Assembly: GCF_034140825.1 (NCBI RefSeq)
Contig: NC_089035.1
Span: forward strand, 40,705,001 to 40,769,000
From: Oryza sativa Japonica Group
Taxonomy: Eukaryota; Streptophyta; Magnoliopsida; Poales; Poaceae
DNA: 64,000 nt
Direction: 5' to 3'
A program made the position numbers and the translations under genes. The first letter of the stretch is position 1, and each line of letters begins with the position of its first letter. Below the pieces are notes generated by a model that did not search any database, had not been told where the DNA came from, and was given only the letters and a program-made list of their open reading frames with translations. Below, piece after piece: positions 23,083-34,300 of this stretch.

Positions 23083-23366
23083 CCGAGCTGAGTGAACCAA
23101 TTGGCCACCACCCACCACGGCTCCAAAACCGCTGCTTTCCTCTAGGTGATCTTGCTCAAATTAATCCCTGGTTAGTCTTTCTCTACCTTGTTAATTTGCA
23201 TCCACATTATTAATGATACTAAGCACGCTGTTTCATCCTTAATCAGCACAAGCACGTAAGCTGCGCGTACGGTCATTCGGATTAGCAAGTTGCTGATGAT
23301 AATTAGTCCTTGTTAATTTGGCACTCATTATGCTACATGCAGATCGACGAGCTAAGCAACACCTGC

Positions 23367-26300
23367 ATGGCGAGGAGTTCATCAGCTCCCGAATCCATGG
23401 AGGCGGATCACCAGCTGACAGCGACAGTGACAGCTGCTGCTTCCGGCGACATGCCGGTGACCGAGCAGCAGCAGCAGAAACAGATGGTGGCGGTGGCGGC
23501 GCCACCGGCGACCGAGAATGCTGATGCTGCCGGCGGCGGCGGCGGCGATAATGGCGACCACTTGCCGCCGACGGCGACATCGTTGCTGGGCGGGGCGAGG
23601 AGGACGGGGCTGCATCTGTTCGTGCTGAACGCGAGGAGCGCGCTGAGGCTGGACGAGCTCGGCGCGGAGGTGCTGCGCATCGCCGTGCCGGCGTCGCTGG
23701 CGCTGACGGCCGACCCGCTGGCGTCGCTGATCGACACGGCGTTCATCGGCCGGATCGGGTCCGTGGAGATCGCCGCCGTGGGCGTCGCCATCGCGGTGTT
23801 CAACCAGGTCATGAAGGTGTGCATCTACCCGCTCGTCAGCGTCACCACCTCCTTCGTCGCCGAGGAGGACGCCATCCTCAGCAAGGGCGCCGCCGGAGCC
23901 GACGACGACAACGACGACGGCCACGACGCCAAAGGCCACGGTGCCAGTGCCGCCGCCGTCGCGGATCCGGAGAAGCAGCAGGTGGTGGGTGTGGATTCAG
24001 CTGAAACCAATGGCGCCGAGGTCTCGACGGCGGCGGTGCGCACTACTGACGACAAGAAGGCCGCCGCCGCCGGCGTCGGCGTCGGCAAATGCAGGAGGAG
24101 ATTCGTGCCGTCCGTGACGTCAGCGCTGATCGTAGGCGCGTTCCTCGGTCTGCTCCAGGCCGTATTCCTCGTTGCCGCCGGCAAGCCGCTGCTGCGCATC
24201 ATGGGCGTCAAGCCGGTCAGTATATATATATATACTCATTTCTGCTCGTTTTCAGATTTCTTTTTTTATGATGTTTTAAATAAAATCCGGCCTCTACATT
24301 TCGAAGGATATACATAGCCACAATATTACATCACCAAACAATCGCGGTTACAAACAAGTTCAAAAGCAAACACCACCATAGAAGACAAATAGACGACAAA
24401 CACATCTAGAACAAGCCTCACAACAAAAGATTTCAATTAACAATTCAATACTTGGAATTCAATACTCTCCAACTCTATCTAGATTTTGAGTAGAATTTCA
24501 TAATGGTAACTTTCAATTTTTGGTACCCAATCTTCACAGCTTTCTCATCACCCTCTTTAAGATGCAAAGGCCACTGGTGAATCCAGTGCGTCCCCGAAAA
24601 TAACCTGCATTTTTTTTCAGTTTTCTACAGGAAAAAAATGGTTATTCTTTTACTTTTGATTATTCGTTATTGCTGTATTAGCATCCGGTGTTTGAATTAC
24701 TGTGTCGATTAATGACAGGGTTCACCAATGATGATCCCTGCACTGCGATACCTGGTAGTGAGATCTCTGGGTGCTCCGGCCGTGCTGCTGTCTCTGGCAA
24801 TGCAAGGTGTTTTCAGAGGATTCAAGGACACCAAGACACCCTTATATGCAACTGGTAAGTATAAAACATCCTACTCGTATTAATTAGCTACCACTAACAA
24901 TGAAATTAATGACTGATTTATCATTACGTTTTCTACAGTGACCGGCGACCTAGCGAACATCGCACTGGATCCGATCCTGATATTCACCTGCCGTTTTGGT
25001 GTGGTCGGTGCAGCCATTGCCCATGTCATTTCTCAGTAAGGATCGATCACTCTTGTCACTTGTCAGACCGTTATATCCACTAATGTTAACACTAATTTCC
25101 CCAAAATTAACCGTGTGATATGTCCTAATATTTCAGGTACCTGATCACGCTGATAATGCTGTGCAAGCTCGTGAGGAAGGTCGATGTCATCCCGTCCAGT
25201 CTAAAATCACTCAAGTTTCGTCGTTTCCTCGGATGCGGTAAGCAGAAAAATGGCACGGCATTTTTGGACAGTGAAGTGCAGTGTCTGTTTTTTCTTTTTT
25301 TTTCCCTTCCAAGTAGATCAGTAGAAGAAGTAAAGGTGAATAGATTTGTTTGGGTCCAACAAAAATTATCTCGCGGTATCGCTACGACGGTACCTTACGG
25401 TACTCAATCATTTTGGAGTATCCAACGATCGAAAACGATTTGATACCATGAGTACCGGTATCTCGAGATATTTTTTTTTTATCGGAGCAAATCTCAGAGG
25501 TGAGGAAGCTAGTGGTGATTGATCTGAATATGTGATGCTGCAGGGTTTCTGCTGCTGGCGAGGGTGGTGGCCGTAACGTTCTGCGTGACGCTGGCGGCGT
25601 CGCTCGCGGCGCGCCACGGCGCGACAGCCATGGCGGCGTTCCAGATCTGCGCCCAAGTCTGGCTCGCCTCATCGCTCCTCGCCGACGGCCTCGCTGTCGC
25701 CGGCCAGGTGAGCTAGCTAGCTAGCTACCTAGCTTAGCTACATTCCGATGATATGCATGGCTGCTTGATTAATTTGGCTTAAATTGATCGATCAATCTCA
25801 GGCCTTGCTTGCCAGCGCGTTTGCAAAGAAGGATCACTACAAGGTGGCGGTGACCACCGCCCGCGTGCTGCAGCTCGCCGTTGTCCTCGGCGTTGGGCTG
25901 ACGGCCTTCCTCGCCGCCGGCATGTGGTTCGGCGCCGGCGTTTTCACCAGCGACGCCGCCGTCATCAGCACCATCCACAGAGGCGTTCCGGTGAGATGTT
26001 CATCATAAGCAGGAACAGATTAATCTTCAGAGATTAAGTAAAAAATTGTCTCATGAACATATCTGACGATTGTCTCTAAATCGATCAGTTCGTCGCCGGC
26101 ACGCAGACGATAAACACGCTGGCCTTCGTCTTCGACGGCGTCAACTTCGGCGCCTCCGACTACGCCTTCGCTGCATACTCCATGGCACGAACACATTAAC
26201 CTTTGCCTTAATTAAACTTTTTGAATCGATTAAACCTTAAAAAGTTAAAATGGACACCATGTAACTGACAATGCGGCGATGCATCGATTCAATTGCAGGT

Positions 26301-26637
26301 CGGCGTAGCGGCGGTGACGATCCCGTGCTTGGTTCTTCTCTCGTCGCACGGCGGGTTCGTCGGGATCTGGATCGCCTTGGCCATCTACATGAGCGTCAGA
26401 GCATTTGCTAGCACCTGGAGGTAATTGATTAACACTCTAAGATGTGCATTCTTGTGCAAACTGTGTTCGTGATTTTGCAGTCTGAATAAAATCAGCCTGA
26501 ATTTTAAATTTTGTTCTCGATAATTTGGAAGCAATTTTAAGTTTAACTGCAGCATGACTGATCTAATTACTGAATGTTTTATGAATTTCTGCAGGATGGG
26601 AGCAGCCAGGGGGCCGTGGAAGTTTCTTCGCAAATGA
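23367..26637 (+). CDS. FRDL4: MATE family citrate efflux transporter (OsFRDL4)
   Basis: Nine coding exons join in frame: 23367-24215, 24719-24854, 24939-25035, 25137-25237, 25544-25707, 25802-25990, 26089-26184, 26299-26420, 26595-26637 (598 residues). Hallmarks of FRD3-type MATEs: the first membrane helices (EVLRIAVPASLALTADPLA, IDTAFIGRIG), a long hydrophilic loop between helices 2 and 3 (about residues 165-255, Asp/Ala-rich), then SLGAPAVLLSLAMQGVFRG and FKDTKTPLYAT, and a last exon ending PWKFLRK. The family moves citrate out across the plasma membrane; OsFRDL4 does so in roots under aluminium, switched on by the zinc-finger factor ART1 (known for the family member). Start 23367 is chosen as the first ATG after the leader acceptor; ATG 23397 is possible. 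Intron 7 has a GC donor. The identification rests on sequence type and on SPS1 being next door. Confidence 0.93.
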
Positions 26638-27582
26638 GCATATGATCAGTATCTAGCGTAGTAGTATTTTTTTTGCATACTGCTAGTGTATACACGTACG
26701 TATACGGGAGTAGTAGTATACATAAAACCACATACGTGTTGTACGTAGTATGTGTCAATGTGTGTCCACTGGAACGAGATTCTCTGCATTACTGTGGCTG
26801 ACATGTGGGCTCTATTTGCTTAAGGGTCCGTATTGCAGAAGAGTTGAGGCCATGCCCAGCTGCCCACTGCTACCTCCGTTCCATAATAAGTTAACTTAGT
26901 ACTAGTTTAATTTATTTTGGGATGAAAGGAATAGCTCTTTTTTTTTTGGTGTTTTAATAAGCACAACACATATAATAGTATGATACAATATGACGTCACA
27001 ACAAATTGGCATTGAGATTTGTCATTTGAGAGAGTAGTCTTCATGTACTACTACTATTTGTTGGCTGTGTAGGCGAGATCCGGCCATTGCTGTACTCAGT
27101 CACTCACAGTGTCGCAGTTTGTACCATATATATATCACAGATTATTCACAGCATTCTCCTGTTTATTTTCTATGCTTTCCCCTATATATACTTGATAGAC
27201 ATTTATGGATCATTCTCCTTTTTCTCTCTCTGATGAATGGTCTCTTTAATTTTATTGCTGATGCTGATTAATCTCTCATGACTGACAGTTATGAGAGGCA
27301 AAACGAATAACAGTTAAAATCGCTATATATATATTTATATATCTCCGAGATCACGAAGAAGAACAAGAGATTACAAACACAAGAACACTGAATGATTCGA
27401 TGAAAGAAAAAAAGCCTGCATGCATGGCATGCAACTGCAACAAATAGAGATTAACAAAAAATAATTAAAAACACACGAACAAAATTAATCAGGAAGATCA
27501 ACACGAAGCCGGACTAAGAATCATCAGTTTGATGCGGCCGCGTGTGAAGGATCAACCAGCCGGGGTTGGTGGTATCAGACGG
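26638..27582. other. Intergenic region between FRDL4 and the repeat-protein gene
   Basis: Contains the FRDL4 3' untranslated region at the left and the 3' flank of the next, oppositely oriented gene at the right. A decayed Stowaway-like piece (CTACCTCCGTTCCATAATAAG) lies near 26870. No gene seen. Confidence 0.6.
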
Positions 27583-28593
27583 TCACGCGCTGTTCATGCT
27601 GAAGCTGTTCTGCCTGTTCGCGCGCACGCCCACGCCGGCGCCGACGTTGGCGCCGACGTTGGCACCGACGTTGGCGCCGATGCCCGCACCAGCGCCAGCG
27701 CCGGCGCCAGCGCCGACGTTGGCACCGACGTTGGCACCGATGCCGGCGCGAGCGCCGACTCCCGCACCAGCGCCAGCACCAGCACCAGCACCAGCGCCGA
27801 CGCCGGCGCCGACGTTGGCACCGACGTTAGCTCCGATGCCAGCGCGAGCTCCAGCGCCGACTCCCGCACCAGCGCCAGCGCCAGCACCAGCACCAGCGCC
27901 GACGCCAGCGCCGACGTTCGCACCGACGTTAGCACCGATGCCGGCGCGAGCGCCAGCGCCGACTCCTGCGCCAGCGCCAGCGCCAGCACCAGCGCCGACG
28001 CCCGTACCAGCGCCAGCACCGACGTTAGCACCGATGCCAACGCGAGCTCCAGCGCCGACGCCGGCGCCGACGCCAGCACCAACGCCAGCGCCGACCTTCG
28101 CACCAACGCCAGCACCGACCTTCGCACCGACGCCAGCACCAGCGCCAACGCCGACGCCAGCACCGACCTTCGCACCGACGCCAGCACCAGCGCCAACGCC
28201 GACGCCAGCACCAACCTTCGCACCGACGCCAGCACCGACGTTCGCACCAACGCCAGCGCGTGCTCCAACGCCGGCGCCAGCACCGACCTTCGCACCGACG
28301 CCAGCACCGACCTTCGCACCTACGCCAGCGCCGACGCCAGCACCGACGCCGGCGCGAGCGCCAACGCCGACGTTAGCTCCGATGCCAGCGCCGACGCCAG
28401 CGCCAGCGCCAGCACCAGCGCCAGCGCGAGCACCGGCGCCGGCGCCGGCGCCGCCGTTCAGGCTGAAGCTGGCCTGGCGGGTGACGCCGACGTTGGCCTC
28501 GATGGCCGCCGCGTGGTGGCCGAGCAGCAGAAGCAGCGCCAGCACCGCCATGCCCAGCACCGTCGCCCGCACCTCGCCGGACCTCGCCGCCAT
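27583..28593 (-). CDS. Secreted Gly/Ala/Val-rich repeat protein, unnamed
   Basis: A single exon of 336 residues. An N-terminal signal peptide (core [18 protein letters not shown]) is followed by [17 protein letters not shown], then about 270 residues made almost only of G, A and V in repeats such as [18 protein letters not shown], with scattered R, K, N and I. The end is [15 protein letters not shown]. The repeat is thus framed by two similar motifs, RQASFSLN and [13 protein letters not shown] box lies 114-124 nt upstream of the ATG. It resembles glycine-rich cell-wall or elastin/silk-like proteins in composition but I recognise no named family. Being GC-rich and periodic, the opposite strand is open too; the signal peptide, TATA box and bordering motifs favour this strand. 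Extracellular or wall location is inferred. Confidence 0.75.
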   Translation of the reverse strand: MAARSGEVRATVLGMAVLALLLLLGHHAAAIEANVGVTRQASFSLNGGAGAGAGARAGAGAGAGAGVGAGIGANVGVGARAGVGAGVGAGVGAKVGAGVGAKVGAGAGVGARAGVGANVGAGVGAKVGAGVGVGAGAGVGAKVGAGVGVGAGAGVGAKVGAGVGAKVGAGVGAGVGAGVGAGARVGIGANVGAGAGTGVGAGAGAGAGAGVGAGARAGIGANVGANVGAGVGAGAGAGAGAGAGVGAGARAGIGANVGANVGAGVGAGAGAGAGAGAGVGARAGIGANVGANVGAGAGAGAGAGIGANVGANVGANVGAGVGVRANRQNSFSMNSA

Positions 28594-28706
28594 CGCCGCT
28601 GCTTCCTTCTTCGACGGATTGGCTCGTTTATTGAGCTTGGATTATTACTGCAATCTTGATGGGTGGAGACTTGGAGATCGATGGATGCTTCGTGTTCTTG
28701 GGAGCT

Positions 28707-28716
28707 CCTTTTATAG
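28707..28716 (-). promoter_or_regulatory. TATA box of the repeat-protein gene
   Basis: Read on the minus strand the site is CTATAAAAGG, a near-perfect plant TATA box. It lies 114-124 nt before the start codon, predicting a leader of roughly 85-90 nt. Confidence 0.7.
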
Positions 28717-28719
28717 CTT

Positions 28720-29575
28720 GAGAGGAGTGGATAGGAGAGGATTAAGGGGAGGCGCTTTGTTTTGTGGTGGTGGTGCTTAAGAGTAGGCGAATGGTGAGAC
28801 ATTGTCAATTTTGGAAGGTCAAGTTCGGAATTCTCGCATATGCATGCATGCAATGGACTGAGTTACTGCCCTTTTTTTCAGTTCATATTCTTTCTGCAGA
28901 TAGAGCAATCTTATTGGTATTTTCTGAACTTTATAGGGAGCAGCTCTGCATCTGTACTGTCAGGAAGGTGCCAAGACATTATTCCCTGAAGTTATAACGG
29001 GGGATATTGCTGTATATTGTTTTAGTAGCTTTCCATTTTACAATGATCAATGGCATAAGAGAAAGAGAAATTTTACCGTCGTTGAGATGTACTAAAATTT
29101 GCACTAAATTTCCGTACCTTCTATTACCGGAGGTACTAAATTTCAACCCCATGGTCCTGGAGTGCAATTCTTAAAATGCTGACACTTTCTTTTAAATTAT
29201 TCCATCAAGTTCCTCCTTGGTTTCCTCTCAAAAAAAAAAAAGTTCCTCCTTGGTTGTTACTGTTGTTCCCCCTTGACATATAAATCTGAATAAGTGAAAC
29301 ATCCACTTTTTTTAAAAAAATAAATGCATATTTATTATTTAACATGGGAGACTATGTCACTTTGGAAGCATTTTCTTGTTACCATGGTTTCCTCAAAAAA
29401 AAAAATAATAATCTTGTTACCATTGTTGTATCCCTTTCTTAATACAGTCTTTTTGCGCATTCTGTAAAAAGGAAAAAGAAAGAGAAAATCTTGTAGGCCT
29501 TTGAGAATTCTCCATTGATCAGAAACTATATTCAGATCACTGAATTGACCCTCATGTATTTTACCGCCAGGTTCT
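28720..29575. other. Intergenic region
   Basis: AT-rich with A and T tracts and TTCCTCCTTGG repeated at 29210-29250. No gene recognised. Confidence 0.6.
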
Positions 29576-30280
29576 TCACACTGTGAAAGTCTCGTAGGAA
29601 GATTTGTTGCAAGATAAACAAGTAACAGTAACCTCTGACACATTATGGGTGCTGCCGTGAGGAGTCAAAACAGGCCGAGAAACCCTCATCAGTTCCATCT
29701 TCAGCCTTCGGTTCTCCTTGTTTAGGCCCTCCAACCACCTCGGTTCTTGCATTCTTCTTCGATCTGCTTATGTTTGGTCCTAAAATTTTCGACAAAAGCA
29801 ATCATCAGAAAAACTGCAGTTCATAAATCTTGATGAATTCAGTTTTCAGAGGTCTTAGAAGTTAGAATCCATGCATGTGAATGAAATGCAAGTACCGGGC
29901 TCTTCTGTTCTGAAACCAGACTTCAACTTGGCGTGGTTTTATGTTCAGCTTCTCCGCAAGCCCTTGTTTTAGTGCCTAATTTCAGTCATTAAATAGCAGG
30001 AAACATGGGATTTTTGTCATGCATCAATGTTCAGAGATCACAAATTTGAACTTACTTGGTCGAGATTGCTGCCAGCTTCATACATATTTTCCAGCACAGT
30101 CAATTGTTCTTCGCTAAGCCTTAGCTTCTTCCTCACATGGCCACTGTTATGATCTTGATCTCCAAGGTTGAATTTGTGATCTGTCACTTCTTTCAGTCTG
30201 AATTTTCTGTTGGATATTGAGTGCTTGCTAGCAGCTCCAACTCCAAGGGAAAGCATGGTCATTTCCTCCTTTTCTTCCAT
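29576..30280 (-). pseudogene. HD-Zip class II homeobox gene with a frameshift in the leucine zipper
   Basis: Exons 30280-30056, 29975-29896 and from 29779 on the minus strand. The N-terminus is MEEKEEMTMLSLGVG; the homeodomain begins RKKLRLSEEQLTVLENMYE and includes [15 protein letters not shown]. The third exon starts TKHKQIEEECKN, as in HD-Zip II proteins, but four bases are missing just after it relative to the family spacing. The annotated frame then ends at TAA 29724-29722. The next frame still spells RWLEGLNKENRRLKMELM, the expected zipper, and continues to CLSC (counterpart of the CPSCE motif) and a stop at 29578-29576. As it stands, the gene would give about 120 residues with a homeodomain but no zipper. 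HD-Zip factors bind DNA only as zipper dimers, so the product is probably inactive or acts otherwise. Confidence 0.85.
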
Positions 30281-30622
30281 GTTAGTATACACTCTTGATT
30301 GGAACCAATAAGCAGTCTTGCACAATGGCCTCTGCCAATCCCTGTATATATTGTAAAATTGTGGCAGTTTCGTTCTGATATTGATTAGGGAAGAGACATG
30401 TCTCGCAGAGGGAAGCAGATATTGAACCAATCAATTGCCTATGTAAATGCTTCAGGGACGTTTCAGAAAGCATCATGCTGGAAGTTGTGTAGGCAAGATA
30501 AATACTAGTAGCAGATTATTTTTCCCTTATCATTCCAGTTTTGCGTTTGTTTGTCGACCAATTGGAGTGTGCCACGTGGCCTGTAAGTTATTATTAAAGA
30601 AATATAACTTAACCTTCATTTA

Positions 30623-30852
30623 TGCTCCCTAAATATTCGACGCCGTTGACTTTTTTAAATATGTTTGACCGTTCGTCTTATTCAAAAAAATTTAAGTAAT
30701 TATTAATTCTTTTCCTATCATTTGATTCATTCTTAAATATATTTTTATGTATACATATAGTTTTATATATTTCACAAAAGTTTTTGAATAAGACAAACGG
30801 TCAAACATGTGCTAAAAAGTCAACGGCGTCAAATATTTAGGGACGGAGAGAG
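30623..30852. mobile_element. Stowaway-like MITE
   Basis: About 230 bp bounded by TA. Inverted ends: CTCCCTAAATATTCGACGCC at the left and GGCGTCAAATATTTAGGGAC at the right, extending through GTTGACTTTTT and TTTGACCGTTCGTCTTATTC. A common rice family. It sits upstream of the HD-Zip gene. Confidence 0.85.
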
Positions 30853-31397
30853 TATTAGTTAGCTTGGTAAAGTTTCAGTTCTTTCAAAAAATAAAAAAAA
30901 GGTTTCAGCGATAGGACAGTCTCAGAAAATGAACCTAGTGTCAGAAATACAGTGTTAATTATCAGTCAGCTTGTTTGAATTGTATGTTTCCTTTTGACTG
31001 GGTTTACTGAAACTTAAGTTACAAAACATTTATGTCCTAGGTTATTTTCACAAACCACGGAGAGAACGTGCCAAGTAATCCAATCCTGAACAAGGACCGA
31101 AATTATTAAGAGAATTGCCATGATATGCGTACTTGAACCAAGTGCAGGATTAAAAGAAAAAATACATATAACTGAATCAGCTCATAAACATTTGAGCCAA
31201 CAGTAGCATCAGCAGTGTCATAATTATTTCTCACTGCAAGGTAAGTTCGTGGTAGTGGTCCATAAGATTATGCTGTAAATTAAGGAGAGAAAAAGAGTCT
31301 TGTCTTTCAGTTAAAGAGCCAGGAGACTTCATCAAGCTGGCACTCCTGATTCTTCCAGGCTTCAGAGTAATATTAGGCTTCCCAGCAGGCAACCAAT

Positions 31398-34300
31398 TTA
31401 CATGCCACTGGCAGCCTTGGTGACCTCCTTGAGAGCACGCATGATCTCATCGGCCTTCAGATCACCCTTTGTGAAAGCAATCAAGGGGCTCTCGGATGGG
31501 ACAACATCTTCCCTCTGGTAACTCCCTGAGCTCCTCACCAGCTGCTCCGAGCCCTTCTCGGTGACGCCGCGGATGATCACCGTCTTGTGTAACCCTGACA
31601 GCATCTCCTCGTGATCGGTGTCGCCGTGCTCCCCGACGATCAGATACATGTTTCCCACAGACAGGCCCCAGCGTACGAAAAGATACCTGAATTTACGAGA
31701 AATTGCCAATAAGACCATCTGTTGCCGTAAATGCTACAGTAATCACACTACAGTGTGTAAAACTTGTATGTAGACTTCACCTGAGTGCTTGTGACCTCGA
31801 TGCTAGAAGAGGAACAACTTGAAGCCTTGTTGCATTCCTGCAGTACATGAGATGGCATCGGAGGCCACGCATCCTCACCCTCTCCCGCATCTCATCGATC
31901 GTCCTCACCTAAAAAATGAAGCAGAATTCAGATTCAGAATTTCAGATACCAACAAATTAGAACATTTTTCAATGTGTCAGGAGATTGTGATTAAGTAGAA
32001 TGCAGGGCGCTGTACGGACCTTATTGGGGTCTTTGATGAAGAAGGAGACACAGTGGGGGTTGCAGGACTCCACGTCCGGTTCGACATTGGTGCCGGATCC
32101 GTCGTGCGCGAGCTTGGCAATGGTCTGCTTGGCGCCGTCGTGAGACCACCGGTGGTTGATGTGCAGCAGGTAGTCCTGGTCGGGGCGCAGCCTCCCCCCG
32201 GCGTCCACACACTGCGCCGTGCTGGGGTAGTACACCTCGCTGCCGCTGCCGCAGATGAGCGCGTCGAAGTCGGTCGGTGGGATCTTGCCCAGCTGCAGAA
32301 GCTTGAGCGTCTCCGGCAGCGGCATCGCCGTCGACAGCGCGAACCCGGAGATCCTGGACATCTGGGAGTCCGACCGGACAGCCCTGAACACCTCCTGGAT
32401 CACCTGCAGCATCCTCTTGCTGGCGCTGCCATCGTCGCCGTAGCAGTCCACGGCTATGACGAACAGCCTGCGGCGTCGGCGGAGGAGCGGGTACTTGTTC
32501 ATGGCACCGGAGGTGGCGGTGGCGGCCGCTTCGGCCGGAATCTTGGCGCCGTCCGTGTCCGCGGGAGACGACCGCTTGATCTTGTTCATGATCCTCTGCA
32601 CCGAGTCCTGCGGGTCCGACGATGGCGCGTCGTTCATGGATGACCCCCGCTCGCCGTCGATGGACAGGCGCAGCGAGAGGTCCTGGACGTCCATGAGCGA
32701 GTCCTCCAGGGCTTCCTCCTCCTCGGCGGCCGCGTCCGCCGGCGTGTCCATCAGCCAGCGCGGGTTCCTGATCCGGCATCCGGCTATCCTGGTGAGGTAT
32801 GTCCGGCAATGCTCCGGCCACGAGTAGAGCTGGATGTTGCGCAGGCCGTTCTTCCGGCACTCCTGCCACAGGTTCTTGTCCGCCACCAGCTTCAGCAGCG
32901 CGTCGGCAATGGCGTGCTGGTCATGCGGGTCTACCAGCAGTCCATTGTTCAGAGCCTGCAAACACCATGAATACGCACACGGATATGAATTCTTTGCACA
33001 AATATTGCGGTTGTACACAAGATTTGGCGAGGATGGATGCTTACATTTTTAATGTCAACCGGACCGCCGTTCTTGGTGGCGACGATCGGGAGACCGTGAG
33101 CCGCAGCCTAAATAAATGCCATGAGTTTGTCAGTTAAGCTGTACATGAAAGAATAATAATCAGGTGGTTGTCAGAGAATTGAACTATGAGAAGACCTCGA
33201 TCAGGGTGAGACCGAAAGGCTCAACAAGAGCAGGATTGATGAAGACGCCCTGCAAAAGGAGAGCGGATGTTTTTGGTTAGTTACAAGTTACAGAAGATGA
33301 AACAGAGTGGGGACATGGCTAAGCTGAAACAGAGTGAGGACATGACTGGTGACAGACCTTCATCTTCCCTGTGAGGCGATAAATCTCCGGTACGTCTGAC
33401 TGCTTGTGATGCTTGGGGAATGCAACACTTCCGTACAGATCATACTTGTCGATCAGCTTCAGGACAGTGGTGAGGACGCTTGCATTGCCAGCGGACATCT
33501 CATCGATGTCATCCCTGTTCCCCATGATCAGAATCTGCAACAAAAGGCAAATTTTATTGCTAGGTACTAGTAATACATGAATTATGCAATTGTACAAGAA
33601 TGTTCAGAAGCATTGTATATACTACTTTTGTGACTTGAAATATTTGCAAGTAGTATGCAATTGTACATACTACTTGAAATATTTTTTGTACTTTGTGTTC
33701 ATGACAGATGGATTAGCTTTTGGGGTGCAACTATAATCTAATATTACTATTTACTAGTATTGTACTGGTAAAGTGCTGAAAATGCAGTTATTCTTCCTTG
33801 CGAATAAAAAAAAGGAAATGTAGTTATTCAAGTAACTGTTGCTTACTAGGTTTGCAAGTTCCCTCAGTGGGCGACATTCTCCAAATGCTTTGACAAGGGT
33901 GGTGATGTTCTTCTTTGGATCAGGTCTTGACAGAGCCAGAATCATTGGCTTGTGGGGATTGGTCAAAAACCGCATCACCTATAATAAACAATTTCATCAG
34001 CATTTGAAATCCATTTGAAGGGAACAATTATACATTTGAAGAGGAAATCCAGAAACCAACCTCAGCCCAGATTGGGGGCAGTGACCTCGGCGAGGCAATC
34101 TCAAAGTCTTTGCCATCATCTCCATCGCTGGTATCTTCAGGAACCACAACACTGCTGAAATCCATCCCAGGAGGAATTACCTGTGGAGGAGTGTGCATAA
34201 TAATTACCAAAAACATAAATCACACATACAAAACAAAATTGATTACCACAAGTTTCAAGTCAAACACAAGATCTGTGGAAATTTGTCAGATATGATACAG

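Noticed and set aside
24270-24600. Possible retroelement tail in OsFRDL4 intron 1
   Set aside because: The stretch near TTTCGAAGGATATACA recalls repeats seen elsewhere, but no ends, duplication or coding relic could be found.
27566-28780. Plus-strand 404-residue Pro/Ala/Thr repeat frame
   Set aside because: It is the complement of the GAV-repeat gene; it lacks a signal peptide, promoter motif or family resemblance, and its ends do not match any feature.
32053-32827. Plus-strand open frames opposite SPS1 exon 10
   Set aside because: They are antisense shadows of a GC-rich exon; the minus strand carries the recognised enzyme.
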